Numbered from the stretch's first letter, positions 29,001 through 32,893 are shown. The stretch: 64,000 nt of DNA from G963923955 sp963923955 (GCA_963923955.1 OZ000552.1:1240001-1304000); one strand, 5' to 3'. Numbers and translations are program-made. The notes: generated by a model from the letters alone, not told the origin.

Positions 29001-31515
29001 CAATGCCGATACCTTGGTCAATAACAGCGCTTATGTCCTGACCGCAGTGGACGCCGGCACGGCCTCAAATCTAAGCGGTGGCTTCTCCGGCATGGAAAAC
29101 CTGCACGGCAGCACTGGCGATGATCGCTTCACCTTCAACGCCGGCGGGAGTTTAAGCGGCAGCGTGGACGGCCTGGGCGGGACGGATACGCTGGTCTTCA
29201 GCGAGGTCGCACGGGTGCGCCTGGAGGGCCTGGGCAGTGTGGATGGTTTTGCCGGCAGCACAACGGGCGCGCCGATTGGGGATGGCTTTGACAACGTGGA
29301 CACCTTGGTGGGCAGCGCCGCTGTGGATAGCCTGACCGGGGCGGACGCCGCGGCGGTCTGGGCCGTCACCGGGGGCGGGGACGGCAGCTATCGCGCCAGC
29401 AATAGCTTGAACTTCACGAGTTTTGAGGACTTGCGCGGCGGCAACCAAGCCGATGTCTTTGCCATCCGCGGCGCCCACGTCGGCGCGCTGGCCGGCGGCG
29501 GTGGGGCGGATACCTTCAATTTCAGTGCCGGCGGGGTGCTGACCGGCACGGCCCGCGGCGGGGCCGGGGACGATGTCTTTGTCTTCATCGGCGGCAGCAT
29601 GAGCGGGGATATTGATGGCGAGAGCGGCAGCGACAGCCTGGACTTTAGCGCGACCGGGGCGGTGAGTGTGGTGCTGAGCGCAGTCGGCGCAACAGACGGC
29701 TTTGCCGGCAGCGCCAGCAATATCAACAATGGAGGTTTTGAGAATATTGACGCCGTGGTGGGCAGCCCTGCGGTGGACAGCCTGGCCGGCCTGGATGTGC
29801 CGGCGGCGTGGACGGTGGCGATGGGTAACGGCAGCTATACCAGCACCAACACGCTGAACTTTGCGTCCCTGGAGAATTTCACCGGCGGGGCGGCTGCGGA
29901 CGAATTTGACCTGGACGGCGCGCATGCCGGCGACATAGATGGCGCTGATGGGGATGATATTTTTAACTTCAACAGCGGCAGCCACAGCGGCAGCATCACC
30001 GGTGCCGCCGGCAACAATACCTACAACCACAACGGCGGCAGCAACACTGCGCTGGTGGTCGTGGAGGGGAATGATGTGTGGAACTATGCCGCCGGCGTTG
30101 CATTGGGCACTACGATTAGCGGGACCGGCAACCTGACTGTGCCGAATGTTGCCGCGGATGGCCGAGATACCGGACAGATCACTGAAATGGCCGTGGATAC
30201 CAGCGGCTTGAACCTGCCAGATCTGGGCGGTTTTAGCGGCCATCTCATCATCGGCGGCATCATTGATACACCGGAGCTGCCGCTGGGTGATGACAAGACG
30301 ATTACGGTGAATACGGCCTTATTGACGCTTAACATTCCGGTGGCAACAGGGGGGGCGGTGACCCTGCTGGGGCAGAGTGTTGATCTGAACGCGGACATCA
30401 GCGCCGGCGGTACCGGCGGCGAGCAGTTGGCGATCTTTGCCACCGGGGATGGCTCTGCCGGCGCGACCAGTTCGGGCAATATCACCGGTGTTGCGCTGCC
30501 GGTGAACATCGCGGCCGGCAATGTGGTGCTGGCTGCGGCAAACGGCATTCAGCAATCCCAAAACATTGAACTCCAGCTGGGCGGTGGCGAGCTGGTTGTC
30601 TCTACCGGGCAGCAGGACACCCTCCAGTTCGGCGTGTTGGAGGCAGAGGCGGCGGATCTGACTCCCGAGTTGGTTGGCTTCCTTACACAATTCAGCGTTG
30701 CCGGGGTGGATGGCGAGATAGCATTCAGTACCGAGGCCAACCTTAATATCACGCAGGTCAACCAGGCCGGCAGCCTGCTGGGTCTGGAGCAGCTGAGCTC
30801 TATCGATACCGGCCTGTTTGAACAAGACCTGTCTCTGTTTAGTGTCGTGGGGCAGGGCGTGGCTCTGTCGCTGGCCCAATGTGAGGAGATAGAAGGCTGC
30901 GCCCCGAATGTGACCGATGCCGAGCTGGATGAGTTGATCAGCGCCTTGCAGGGACGTATTGACGAGCTGGATCGGCGTCTGCTGGAGGAAGGCTCCGCCA
31001 GGGCGCGCGCGCAGCTTGAAGAACTGCGGGAAGGCTACCGTAAAGAATTGCAGAATTTTGAAGGCTACAAGCAGCAGCTGGAGGCCTTCTATGCCGCAGA
31101 AGAGGCCGAGTTGGGCGATGATGAATTTGCGGAGCAATTCGGCGATGAGTTTGACGAGACGGATACAGTTGCGGCGCAGATCAAGGTCTTACGCGAGACG
31201 CTGGCGGTAACGCAGCAGCGCATTGACTGGCTGGAAGGCTTGAAGGGGGATGCGGAGGCGCGGACGCGATTAGGCGCGGCAACGGGGATTGAACTCACCA
31301 TTGAGGCGCTGGATGGGATTATTGAGGCGACCCGGCAGGAGGTGCTGTTTATTGAGTCGCAGATCGAATTATTACTGCAAGGTACGCAAGCCGGCCGTGC
31401 GCCCATCTTCCGGGCCGAGTCGAGCGATCCGTCGCTGCCACAAAATGTTCACTACGGCCCGTCTTTATTGAATCTGGACGCGCCCCTGGTGGCGTTGGGC
31501 GAGCGTTGGTACTAG
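8068..31515 (+). CDS. Giant TpsA exoprotein: filamentous-haemagglutinin-like beta-helix adhesin
   Basis: One uninterrupted frame codes for about 7,815 residues. The start chosen is the ATG at 8068, preceded by GAGGTG with 9-nt spacing; a GTG at 8056 is possible and adds four residues. Numbering here counts from the GTG. In order: a long basic signal region ending near VLAGPE (about 57); a TPS secretion domain with SLDWSSFNI and the diagnostic NPNGVFF (about 138-144); a 200-residue Gly/Ala/Ser/Gln/Lys low-complexity insert (about 327-545); a beta-helix resuming at PGGTIELFSAGN; about 6,100 residues of Ala/Gly/Thr/Asp-rich beta-helix repeats; an RTX-like stretch (about 6,745-7,360); and a C-terminal coiled-coil tail (about 7,600-7,819) with CX5C at Cys7609 and Cys7615. 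It should be secreted through the upstream TpsB and form a very long surface fibre. Adhesion is the usual family role, but the ligand is unknown. Long open frames on the opposite strand are shadows of its GC-rich codon usage. Confidence 0.93.
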   Translation: MRGRQLKKAHQAQAHSASGAEPPFTARLRPLARCIKAAMPVSLLLGAGPVLAGPEGGQVVAGQGQISRPDTNTTVINQQSHRLSLDWSSFNIAQNELVQFNQPSAQASALNRIYDQNPSQIHGALRANGEVVLMNPNGVFFGRTARVNVGALIASGLDIKPRDFMAGEYKFQPPTDEKGDTSEGGAVINQGLLQAATGGAVTLIGGAVKNDGVILATAGQVNLLAGRQLTMDFDGDGLIQFAVEKEILENAHDLDDAISNSGQIKADGGAVLLHGKAARDVFSQVINNEGLIKAGRIDNRGGRIKLVAAGAGATLLNTGTLDAAAVGGGKPSGAGKGGGQGAPAGGNAVGGGNGRGEGNANGKNQNIARSENNRSRAAANGGQAKGRVGSDKNQSQARNLAKNQTQTEGRAGAGKGGLAEAQSASRNSDQVAQAGGEGTGQSSRAKTQEGSLQLAQSKTQTGSSAGQGAAQSEANGRAEAQGSSQSNSRAKIKTKGAAPAPAASKGTSKTHSEDANATPPPNPTTHPGGTIELFSAGNTLIAGRARIDASSASGKGGTVQILGLNHVGLLDAAAVDVFGATGGGTALLGGDYRGQNPAIPNARRTYLSPQAKINAAATERGAGGRIIVWADDNTQYYGRASVRGGPAGGDGGFVEVSGQRLDFAGTVDLAAPKGQGGSLLLDPRAITITDGGTDNSPQADLAFAAAPDETTISEATLEATAAADNATITLEARYSIILDNLTDNELTLADGVSLVLRTRNEPADNSTGRPGIIQFRDPNDAIRAQGAGSLTLEAGVGTAAAATIFIGALQTETGAITLDSVGTITSGELRTTGGAISATSTAGSISADALNSGGGAVGLIADRDISTDALNSGGGAVSMRADRNLILRPVNTAGGALTLRAGNRIDLRGNLNSGTGALEISGLVDATGAAATGTLRLPADRTLRGGDITLNANVIRQGAAHSLTINGAAISLNGALGTAAAALGAVDLEATGNILIAQPINASGAINLRAGRNIGLNAPLRQGANLNPVSLQADGDITFSAAGRITSSNGAVSLTADNDGDSSGALSMADGALINAGSATITLQAAEDLTIGRLLTANATDTAVRLTSTTAGIVDGGDSGGADVQAAQGRLQIRAATGVGAAGPIETEVASLDLENRAGGDVFLLESDALDVANLDSPGGGSVLLSATGVLSILRRQAADGSPTDTIRAGGDVFLTGTAGITTAGNITTTGQIDLGGSSIEAGANITTAGANIAFSAPTTLTADDLRFSSGVGPGTIRFSSTLDSDAAATPRNLTIAPGAGAISFGGAVGGAGPLGRLTLAPNASALTIGDQSVGSGATPTINDASLNQVRAAELIIGSPAAGRAILDMGTAFTGPALSVISGDTINDNDVGKGSAFTDPDGTLTLTSGAAIGIPANYFYTEVARLRITETGGAGVWVRDKDNNTDVIYDIGTAARVGSFQNERLTTRSDLIIEGIRANGRIDLFGTGRRNSGPLAGIQIKGPIDAGGGTVRVWVSGEIGFDPGGRITTASSSANAVRLESRTIVDRGPDIDVDAPNGRLEIEAFGDVGAGNALDTRVARLDVDFSALDRGSLAIDEADALDIDQLIFEFFRTPNVLPPAARRATIRAGGEVNFTGVVKVGSLSVDSAANNAVGGTISDTGAGQLSITHSSTFAAGAGNILLNNPANDFGGAVSIPSGAAATLQNDNALSLGAINISGALDVAAVGIDVTGALRTAAVGLDAGSGTLTLARIRRGGIQTIPTLRAAGPVNLRGNRIEIAGNLTTTGQNIAFNAPTTLTDKISLSTRVGRGGSITFGATLDSDAPANPSDPATPRDLTLIAGTGDIAFRGAVGAAAPLGAVTINNAANVDLDAAFSAASLTQRNSRGTTTIGAALDTRGAINLRNANIEVAAAGGIDAGAAVTLNAANEVRILGAGTKIAADGAVSLSGGTGIGLAGDITTSDDNITFNAATTLRGAVKLDAGRATVRFDGAVDSDSAASRRSLEIRGDADLNAPIGAREALAALLVDGRADLGGGEIRTSSTGGGTGAQTYARAVSLSAATTLNSDGGDIAFNVAINGAQDLSLDAGTGAITFTGPVGQKTRLGAVSIANVGALTVNAFTAASLTQGAGTGATKLNETVITHGAAGVSLSTDGAIAVNDVINTTGGSQGDPVGPATGRLTLDAGGTLTLLDAVVFAGGAVSLSGAGGIFTSGGIGANNANIRFNSPTTLRGELEVTTNDGGGNIEFVDTLDGAFGLNLNAGSGNIEFAGAVGATEIVGNVSIDMAADLAVRQALTARSFRQAGGSGTTTVSGALETRTGNVSIVTDAIAFTGPIDTTTSLGSVTLTTTGGALTTAAIRAGAVVALRAAAELNVRGPITSSNGTVSLDAAGLLDIAAGGNIRAPGEVKLNSPVGIRTAGDITTTAADITLNELPNAAITLTGPVALTTGAGAGNIRLSGPIDGTHDLSLDAGAGAIRLDGAVGASTALGAVSLTGAGGIRVQAISTENAAISFNSAFDLQSDLALDTDTGAGNITFAAALDSDAPATPRALSLSAGTGNITFAAAVGATAPLGAVRIDSAADVGIGDDAADTFTAASLTQSAGSGTTIIPAAELSAALDITTDEVEMNSIRARAITINTTGNVTARVLPPNGQVLQSGDPAPVPNQDVRATTGDLNIVAGGAIILEDAGAPNRRTRLVTERGDIALTFGRLEVQSNDTDDAPQIVSAGALVLRPDSAAIRILTVGDDALPGGAPDISDASLNSEAPGGLTIDSPAPIPILLDMAVPFTGRALTLISGGTINDAGTATSGVAFSDVGGTLTLRAGAGIGSQANPLDVDVTRLTVTETGGAEVFVFDAGTSTTTYDIGAAAAVGAVRIDKTDGNLVIGRINAEGEIDLQVALSAVINGAITSANPNPVKIEANGNVIFEPAGRIISANGAVTVAADANRFGNGSLLMKDGSSIDAGNAPISLRADNDITLGSLRTSNAGNDAVRLESVSGGIVDGGDAGGADVQAANGRLVISAQNGVGVGGALDIEVASLALTNSARAVAINEADALVVAELVNPNRRADLSAGGAVQLGRVSVGRLDVDATVNNAAGGAISDSDRLTIVGPSTFTAGAGNDLTLDNAGNDFRGAVRIVSARAVTLIDANAIDLGASTIGGDLAVTAGGAISDSGALAVGGATTLDAGGNAITLDDAANDFTGTVSVSGTSALILTDQNDLNLGALTTTAAADIDAGGTASFGGAADIGPLLDVDANAINLNAALTVGEADLNAAVGALSILVAGDISASTGAVTLTAAGGIDTAGNITTNDANITFNSATTLSGAVALSTGAGDIRFTDTLDGAQDLALSAGTGAIEFDAAVGATTRLGAVTIASAANVELNAAFSAASLTQNDGTGATTIAALLDTSGAVDMRSLDITIPAAGEIAAGGAVSLRAANQLSIAGVRQTNINAAGAVSLTGTAAGIRIAGDIMTTDENITFNSPTVLSGAVNVDAGSATVRFAGAVDGNSAATRRSLGITGNADIDAPIGAGQALRSLLISGTANLGGGQINTSSTGGGTGDQTYRGAVTLSADTTLNSDGGDIAFGAAIDGAQDLELSAGSGAIAFDAAVGGANRLGAVQIISAGTVNLGNEAADTFAAASLTQRAGTGATTINATLSTNTASGVNLTTTGAINLNNAIDTTTGNGALSLNATGGNSTISIAAAGDITAGGAVFLSGSGGIDTAADISTSDANITFNSATTLRDAIALNTGVGAGDIRFAGTLDGTQDLSLDAGTGAIAFAAAVGATNPLGDVLIHSADTLDLGAAFSAASLTQRAGTGATTLDGALATSAATGVSLTTAGDISVNAAMSTTGSGPVRLNAGGTLRIAKTTLASGASAATINADGEVNLTGAAGITTAGNITTTNDNITFSSATTLAADNIALLSGAGAGDILFAATLNSDAAATPRSVNFSAGTGAIAFAAAVGGTSPLGAVLINTAGDLNIGNDTADTFAAASLTQNDGTGTTTIEAEIETRDAAGVNLTTDGAINLNNDIDTTSGDGLVSLDARGALTIAVVFIDAGGAVSLTGAGPGGIRMDADIATNNANITFNSATTLRGPIILNTGAGAGDIRFVGTLDGAYTLELDAGTGAIVLEAPVGGTTPLVSLSMITSGQVELNNLTVTGEQTFNAANINLNGMAYTSTGGALIFNTPVELNAGPVRIQSGGGAGDNILFADAINGAQDLTLAAGAGGNIRLDGAVGGTTPLTAFSIENAADVALGAVQAETIAITATGTVRARQGAAAGNQDLLATAGDLAIDADVIVLEDAASPERRTRLVTNTGDIALDFARLEVQSNDPSNAAQIISGGALALRPTGALTIGDEAAPPGTAPSINDGALNAIAGALTLGSPTAGAVTLDMAVPFTGSALTILSGATISDNDQGAFAFSDVDGTLTLNAAGDIGSTANPLNLDVVALTVSGSGANALWVTDAGSTPTSYALGGATDATRVGAVSLTQEANGMALARLNAGGAVDLSASAAAIDFAGVVAAANLTATAGGGAITQSGGQITVVGATMLAAAGNNITLDRPNNDFGDLVSIRAGVDATLVDAGFIELGDINLSGRLDVRAGGALTLAGAVDVDRANFTIAVGGIGQARGRLTVANETIFDVGGNVSLTSADNDFSEVRIVKATDLRLQDADAIIFGRSTIRGDFTVTAGGAITDSGALSVGGATTLEAGGNAITLDDPANDFTGAVALSAADATLVDANAIELGALNLTGLLDVRAHTISLGEDATAGQVRLDASAGAGAILQAGGSLTVAGTTRLVAQPGDDINLGAAGNDFRGAVTVAAAADAARRVAGKLTLADSNALSLGAITIGGDAVLDAGGAVDFSGLANIGGDLSLNSTANNAVGGAIIDSGGGRLLVAGTSTFTAGAGNDLTLDNAGNDFRGAVRIVSARAVTLIDANAIDLGAATVSGDLAVTAGGAITDSGALAVGGATTLAAGGNAVTLDDINNDFSGAVSVSGTSALTLTDQNDLNLGALTTTAAADIDAGGTASFGGAADIGALLDVDANAINLNAALTVGEADLNAAVGALSILVAGDISASTGAVTLTAAGGIDTAGNITTNDANITFNSATTLSGAVALNTGAGAGDIRFTDTLDGAQDLAITAGTGAIAFDGAVGTTTRLGAVTIASAGTVDLNAAFSAASLTQTTGSGTTTIDAALNTNTASGVNLSTSGAIAVNNTITTSGNGIVSLDSGDITIAASGSIAGGANVDLDASGNILVNSTIAADTLVSLDATGTLRIAAAGDINAGDAVELAATGGITTAGDITTTNANITFNSATTLSGAVALNTGAGGGDIRFAGTLDGAQDLELSAGSGAIAFDDDVGGTTRLGAVRINSAADVGIGDDAADTFTAASLTQRAGTGTTTINAALSTNRITGVNLTTTGAININNRIDTTTAAGLVSLNSGDITIAASGSITGGANVGLDASGNITISSTIAADTLVSMDATGTLRIAAAGDINAGDEVELTAAGGIATAGDITTNDANITFNSATTLSDAVALNSGAGAGDIRFTDTLDGAQDLALTAGTGAIEFDAAVGATTRLGAVAINSAGNVELNAAFSAASLTQNDGTGETTIAAALSTNTATGVNLSTTGAIAVNNTITTTGNGIVSLDSGDITLAASGSIAGGANVDLDASGNILVNSTIAADTLVNLDATGTLSILAAGDINAGAAVSLTAAGGISTAGDISTRDANISFNSATTLTGAVRLNTGAGAGDISFDGTLNGAQALSLTAGTGAIAFDATVGATTALASLNLSTSGPVDVNNLRTTGAQSLAGSTINLNGAAYTSTSGALSFTGVINLAAAANPTIASDAGDITLAGPVNLGAASLVRIDTDADDAGAAGSLSIAGAINDDAPGSTSLTLDAGATGDIELQSIANGGLSNTGGSFRDKTTSTTYLDAFTIEDARNVRLSTMIANTISIRAQGDITAVVQPPNGVALPTPTLAVNIPNQDIRARTGDLTVSAGGTLTLQDATGPDRRTRLVTEQGAIAPSAAATTVENFDLTNAPQIVSFQPVTLNVPAGVGAVTIGDDAAAPGTMPSFGDSVLNLPRLAIDANGRPVILDMASAFGGELLEIRNSTTINDAGARASGLAFFRPAASTAPLTLTLSSDGDIGSAANPLSVDVDRLNITESGGNALWVTDAGSTPTTYDIGGAAAVGAVSLTQRAGNMRMARLNANAAANLSASAGAIDFAGPVAADSLNATAGGGAITQTAGALTITGAATLEASNSISLGDFTAGAALGVTANAGAIDFVGTVNADSLNATAGGGAITQTAGTLTISGAATLEASDSISLGELTAGAALDLTASAGAIDFAGPVAADSLTATAGGGAITQTAGTLTITGAATLEASNSISLGELTAGAALSLTANAGAIDFASPVAADSLTASAGGGAITQTAGTLTITGAATLSAAGNDINLAQANNDFGGVLTITRAAALTLADTDDLTLGAVTTTGDADISAAATLDFTGAANIDGALTVAAQAIELNANVGAATVDFDARAGGITQSSGRLSATGAATLDATGDINLGELTTGNALGLTASAGAINFAGAVSADSLTATAGGGDITQTAAAITINGTARLAARAGDDIRLAQVGNDFIGVVSITGAGNNAVANNVTLADANDLTLDTARVANDLTLNFGLNSAATLDLSAAQLSAGGTVFVNGGAAGATDDTLRISNTRNTWTITGSDAGTIDAGGTAYAFTNLAGLIGNAAADTFILAAGGSVSGRIDGGAGSDILDFFAPRQSIVISGLGTLDGFAGAASSLAQFDNINEIDGAPGSDTLIDSINADALFTLAAADNIYSSSGRSLTFRNIDNLEAGSGDDRFVFNAGAVLAGTARGGEGDDVFTFNGGSVRGAVEGQAGEDALDLAALAGEQRVDTDAGSISIDDAGGADVRLTGFSGIERFVGDDSADTFLGSGTFTSTAPNAGTLDGLRFVGFANLRGKGNADTLVNNSAYVLTAVDAGTASNLSGGFSGMENLHGSTGDDRFTFNAGGSLSGSVDGLGGTDTLVFSEVARVRLEGLGSVDGFAGSTTGAPIGDGFDNVDTLVGSAAVDSLTGADAAAVWAVTGGGDGSYRASNSLNFTSFEDLRGGNQADVFAIRGAHVGALAGGGGADTFNFSAGGVLTGTARGGAGDDVFVFIGGSMSGDIDGESGSDSLDFSATGAVSVVLSAVGATDGFAGSASNINNGGFENIDAVVGSPAVDSLAGLDVPAAWTVAMGNGSYTSTNTLNFASLENFTGGAAADEFDLDGAHAGDIDGADGDDIFNFNSGSHSGSITGAAGNNTYNHNGGSNTALVVVEGNDVWNYAAGVALGTTISGTGNLTVPNVAADGRDTGQITEMAVDTSGLNLPDLGGFSGHLIIGGIIDTPELPLGDDKTITVNTALLTLNIPVATGGAVTLLGQSVDLNADISAGGTGGEQLAIFATGDGSAGATSSGNITGVALPVNIAAGNVVLAAANGIQQSQNIELQLGGGELVVSTGQQDTLQFGVLEAEAADLTPELVGFLTQFSVAGVDGEIAFSTEANLNITQVNQAGSLLGLEQLSSIDTGLFEQDLSLFSVVGQGVALSLAQCEEIEGCAPNVTDAELDELISALQGRIDELDRRLLEEGSARARAQLEELREGYRKELQNFEGYKQQLEAFYAAEEAELGDDEFAEQFGDEFDETDTVAAQIKVLRETLAVTQQRIDWLEGLKGDAEARTRLGAATGIELTIEALDGIIEATRQEVLFIESQIELLLQGTQAGRAPIFRAESSDPSLPQNVHYGPSLLNLDAPLVALGERWY
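9038..9650 (+). other. Low-complexity, basic insert within the TpsA N-terminal beta-helix
   Basis: About 200 codons rich in Gly, Ala, Ser, Gln, Asn, Lys and Arg, with recurring words such as KNQ, QSKTQT, AEAQG and GAGKGG. They separate LDAAAVGGG from PGGTIELFSAG, sequences that would be adjacent in a standard TpsA. The insert is hydrophilic, has no predicted strands and carries net positive charge, unlike the acidic remainder of the protein. Confidence 0.7.
17401..18048 (+). repeat. Near-identical long repeat in tpsA, copy A
   Basis: This segment matches 22774-23421 at a constant offset of 5,373 bp, checked at three points (17401/22774, 17821/23194, 18040/23413). Only scattered base differences are visible over about 648 bp, far fewer than between other repeat units. 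This points to recent duplication or gene conversion. Confidence 0.8.
22774..23421 (+). repeat. Near-identical long repeat in tpsA, copy B
   Basis: Partner of 17401-18048, offset 5,373 bp. Recombination between the copies would remove or add 5,373 bp, exactly 1,791 codons, and leave the frame intact. Confidence 0.8.
23580..25470 (+). repeat. Three tandem units of about 630 bp in tpsA
   Basis: The marker for a Val-Ser-Leu-(Asp/Asn)-Ser-Gly-Asp-Ile segment begins at 23746, 24382 and 25003, giving spacings of 636 and 621 bp, both multiples of three. Each unit also contains a NSTIAAD-like or SSTIAAD-like strand and a NITFNSATTL-like strand. Confidence 0.75.
26731..27462 (+). repeat. Four tandem 183-bp (61-residue) units in tpsA
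   Basis: Units begin at 26731, 26914, 27097 and 27280, exactly 183 bp apart. Each codes for AGAIDFAGPVAADSL, then AGGGAITQTAG, then a TITGAATLEAS-type strand. The copies differ by few bases. A diverged fifth copy begins near 27790. Confidence 0.85.
28290..30130 (+). other. RTX-like calcium-binding-type repeats in the TpsA C-terminal third
   Basis: The passenger changes here from beta-helix strands to dispersed GGxGxDxx nonapeptide-like motifs: GGAGSDILD, GGEGDDVFT, GGGGADTFN, GGAGDDVFV, GESGSDSLD and GADGDDIFN. They are spaced rather than in tandem and each is followed by FNAGG- or FNGGS-type strands. They resemble RTX calcium-binding repeats, but the spacing is not canonical. Confidence 0.6.
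30850..31512 (+). other. C-terminal tail module of TpsA (coiled coil with CX5C)
   Basis: The last 220 or so residues are unlike the passenger. VALSLAQCEEIEGCAP carries the Cys pair (7609, 7615). Charged heptad helices follow (DELISALQGRIDELDRRLLEE and further), then an acidic DDEFAEQFGDEF segment and a second helical hairpin. It aligns over about 100 residues with the next gene. Confidence 0.8.
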
Positions 31516-31521
31516 ATAAGC

Positions 31522-32121
31522 ATGCGCGTAAAGCATAGACACGGGCGGAAATTATCAGCACTAGCCCTTGGCCTGCTGTGTCTGGCTTCCGTTGCGCATG
31601 GCCGGATATTGGGCGATGAGGCGGTCGGCTCTGCCGCCATTGAGAGCCTGGCGGCGGAGTCGGCGCTGTTTGAGAGCCTGCAAAAGGGCATCGCCCTGTC
31701 CCTGGCGCAGTGTGAATTTGATGCCGCCTGTACGCCGAATGTGCGCCGGCAGGAGCTACAACGTATTGTGGATGCCTTGGGCTTGCGCGTAAGCAGCCTT
31801 GGGGTGCGCTATGAAGAGGGCGGCGAGGCGGCGCTGGAGCCGATCCTGCGCCGTTATCTGGAATCGCTTGAGGCCTACTCCGGGTTTATTGAAAGGCTGG
31901 CGATCATCGCACCGGAGCCAGTGCTTGAAGAGGCCGAGATGGAAGAGGATGTCTTTGCCAGGCAGTTCGGCAGAGTGGCGAATATCCGGCAGCTGTACGG
32001 TGTCTTCGAAGATGTGGACGAGGAGATATTGGATGATGAAGGGGCGGAGGAATTTGAACAGGATGAACCCGCAGCAGCAGAGCCGCCCGCGGCGCAAGAA
32101 CAGGAGCCGATACAAGAATGA
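31522..32121 (+). CDS. Small exported protein, paralogue of the TpsA C-terminal tail
   Basis: This 199-residue protein begins with ATG 7 bp after the TpsA stop. It has a Sec signal peptide (basic MRVKHRHGRK, hydrophobic LSALALGLLCLAS, likely cleavage after VAHG). The sequence before the internal Cys does not fit a lipobox. The mature part aligns with the TpsA tail: GIALSLAQCEFDAACTPNV (Cys64, Cys70) against GVALSLAQCEEIEGCAPNV, then helices of similar spacing, then EEDVFARQFG against DDEFAEQFG. It lacks the second helical hairpin and ends in an acidic, Pro/Ala/Glu/Gln-rich tail. No family name is recognised. Its position and homology suggest it works with TpsA, for example by pairing with the tail, blocking it, or anchoring it at the cell surface. 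All of these are inference. Confidence 0.85.
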   Translation: MRVKHRHGRKLSALALGLLCLASVAHGRILGDEAVGSAAIESLAAESALFESLQKGIALSLAQCEFDAACTPNVRRQELQRIVDALGLRVSSLGVRYEEGGEAALEPILRRYLESLEAYSGFIERLAIIAPEPVLEEAEMEEDVFARQFGRVANIRQLYGVFEDVDEEILDDEGAEEFEQDEPAAAEPPAAQEQEPIQE

Positions 32122-32858
32122 CCGGCACGGAAACCCGGCAGCCCTTACCGCTGTTTTATAAAAAGGTCGTTGCCTTACACCGCGAGCAGCACCGCGGCTT
32201 GTATATGCAGCCGCTTGCGGGCTATGGCTTTAGCAAAGAGACCAACAGCATCTACATCGCCGCCGTTGAATTTCCTAAGGCCGCAAATGAATATCCGATC
32301 GTATTCGGCACCGATGCTTCTGGCGCAGTCTTTCCCGTTATCTTGTTGGGTCTTGGCCCCAAGCAAAATCTGTTCGTGGATGAGCAGGGCGCCTGGCAGG
32401 CTGATTATATTCCCGCCTATGTACGCCGCTATCCCTTTATCCTGGCCGCACCGGATAATGATGCGGGCGATTTTACGGTTTGCATTGATGAGGGCTATGG
32501 TGGCTTTAATACGGCCAAAGAGGGGCAGGCGTTGTTTGACGAGGCAGGCGAGCAGTCTGAAATTTTAAGGCAGGCCGTTGATTTTCTGAAGGATTATCAG
32601 GGGCAGGTGCAGCTTACCGGCCAGTTTTGCCAGCAGTTGGCGGAGCTTGGTCTGCTCGAATCCATGCAGGCGAATATCGAGATGAACTCAGGAGAGAAAT
32701 ATGCGCTTGGCGGCTTTCAATGTGTCAATCGCGAGCGGCTCAAGGCCCTGCCGGAGGATAAACTAGCTGCGCTTATCAAGTCGGATCAGATGGAACTGAT
32801 CTTTGCACACCTGCATTCGTTGGCGAATGTGAATGTGCTGTTGGCCAAGCTGGGCTAA
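32118..32858 (+). CDS. SapC-family protein
   Basis: This 246-residue protein overlaps the upstream stop by 4 bp (ATGA), which implies translational coupling with the tail-paralogue gene. It matches the SapC family, named after an S-layer-associated protein of Campylobacter. Features are an N-terminal LPLFYKKVVALHREQHRGL, central PIVFGTDASG and FPVILLGLGP, PAYVRRYPFIL (about 95-105), and a C-terminal ALIKSDQMELIFAHLHSLANV. There is no signal peptide or membrane helix, so it is probably cytoplasmic. The molecular role of the family is not established. Being last in the TPS operon, it may act in production or export of the surface fibre (inference). Confidence 0.82.
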   Translation: MTGTETRQPLPLFYKKVVALHREQHRGLYMQPLAGYGFSKETNSIYIAAVEFPKAANEYPIVFGTDASGAVFPVILLGLGPKQNLFVDEQGAWQADYIPAYVRRYPFILAAPDNDAGDFTVCIDEGYGGFNTAKEGQALFDEAGEQSEILRQAVDFLKDYQGQVQLTGQFCQQLAELGLLESMQANIEMNSGEKYALGGFQCVNRERLKALPEDKLAALIKSDQMELIFAHLHSLANVNVLLAKLG

Positions 32859-32893
32859 ATGCACACTGAGATTGGGGAGACTGGAAAAAGAAA

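Noticed and set aside
31549..31600. Lipoprotein signal in the TpsA-tail paralogue (LLC in the hydrophobic region)
   Set aside because: The residue before Cys is Leu and the surrounding pattern does not fit a lipobox; a normal Sec cleavage site follows.
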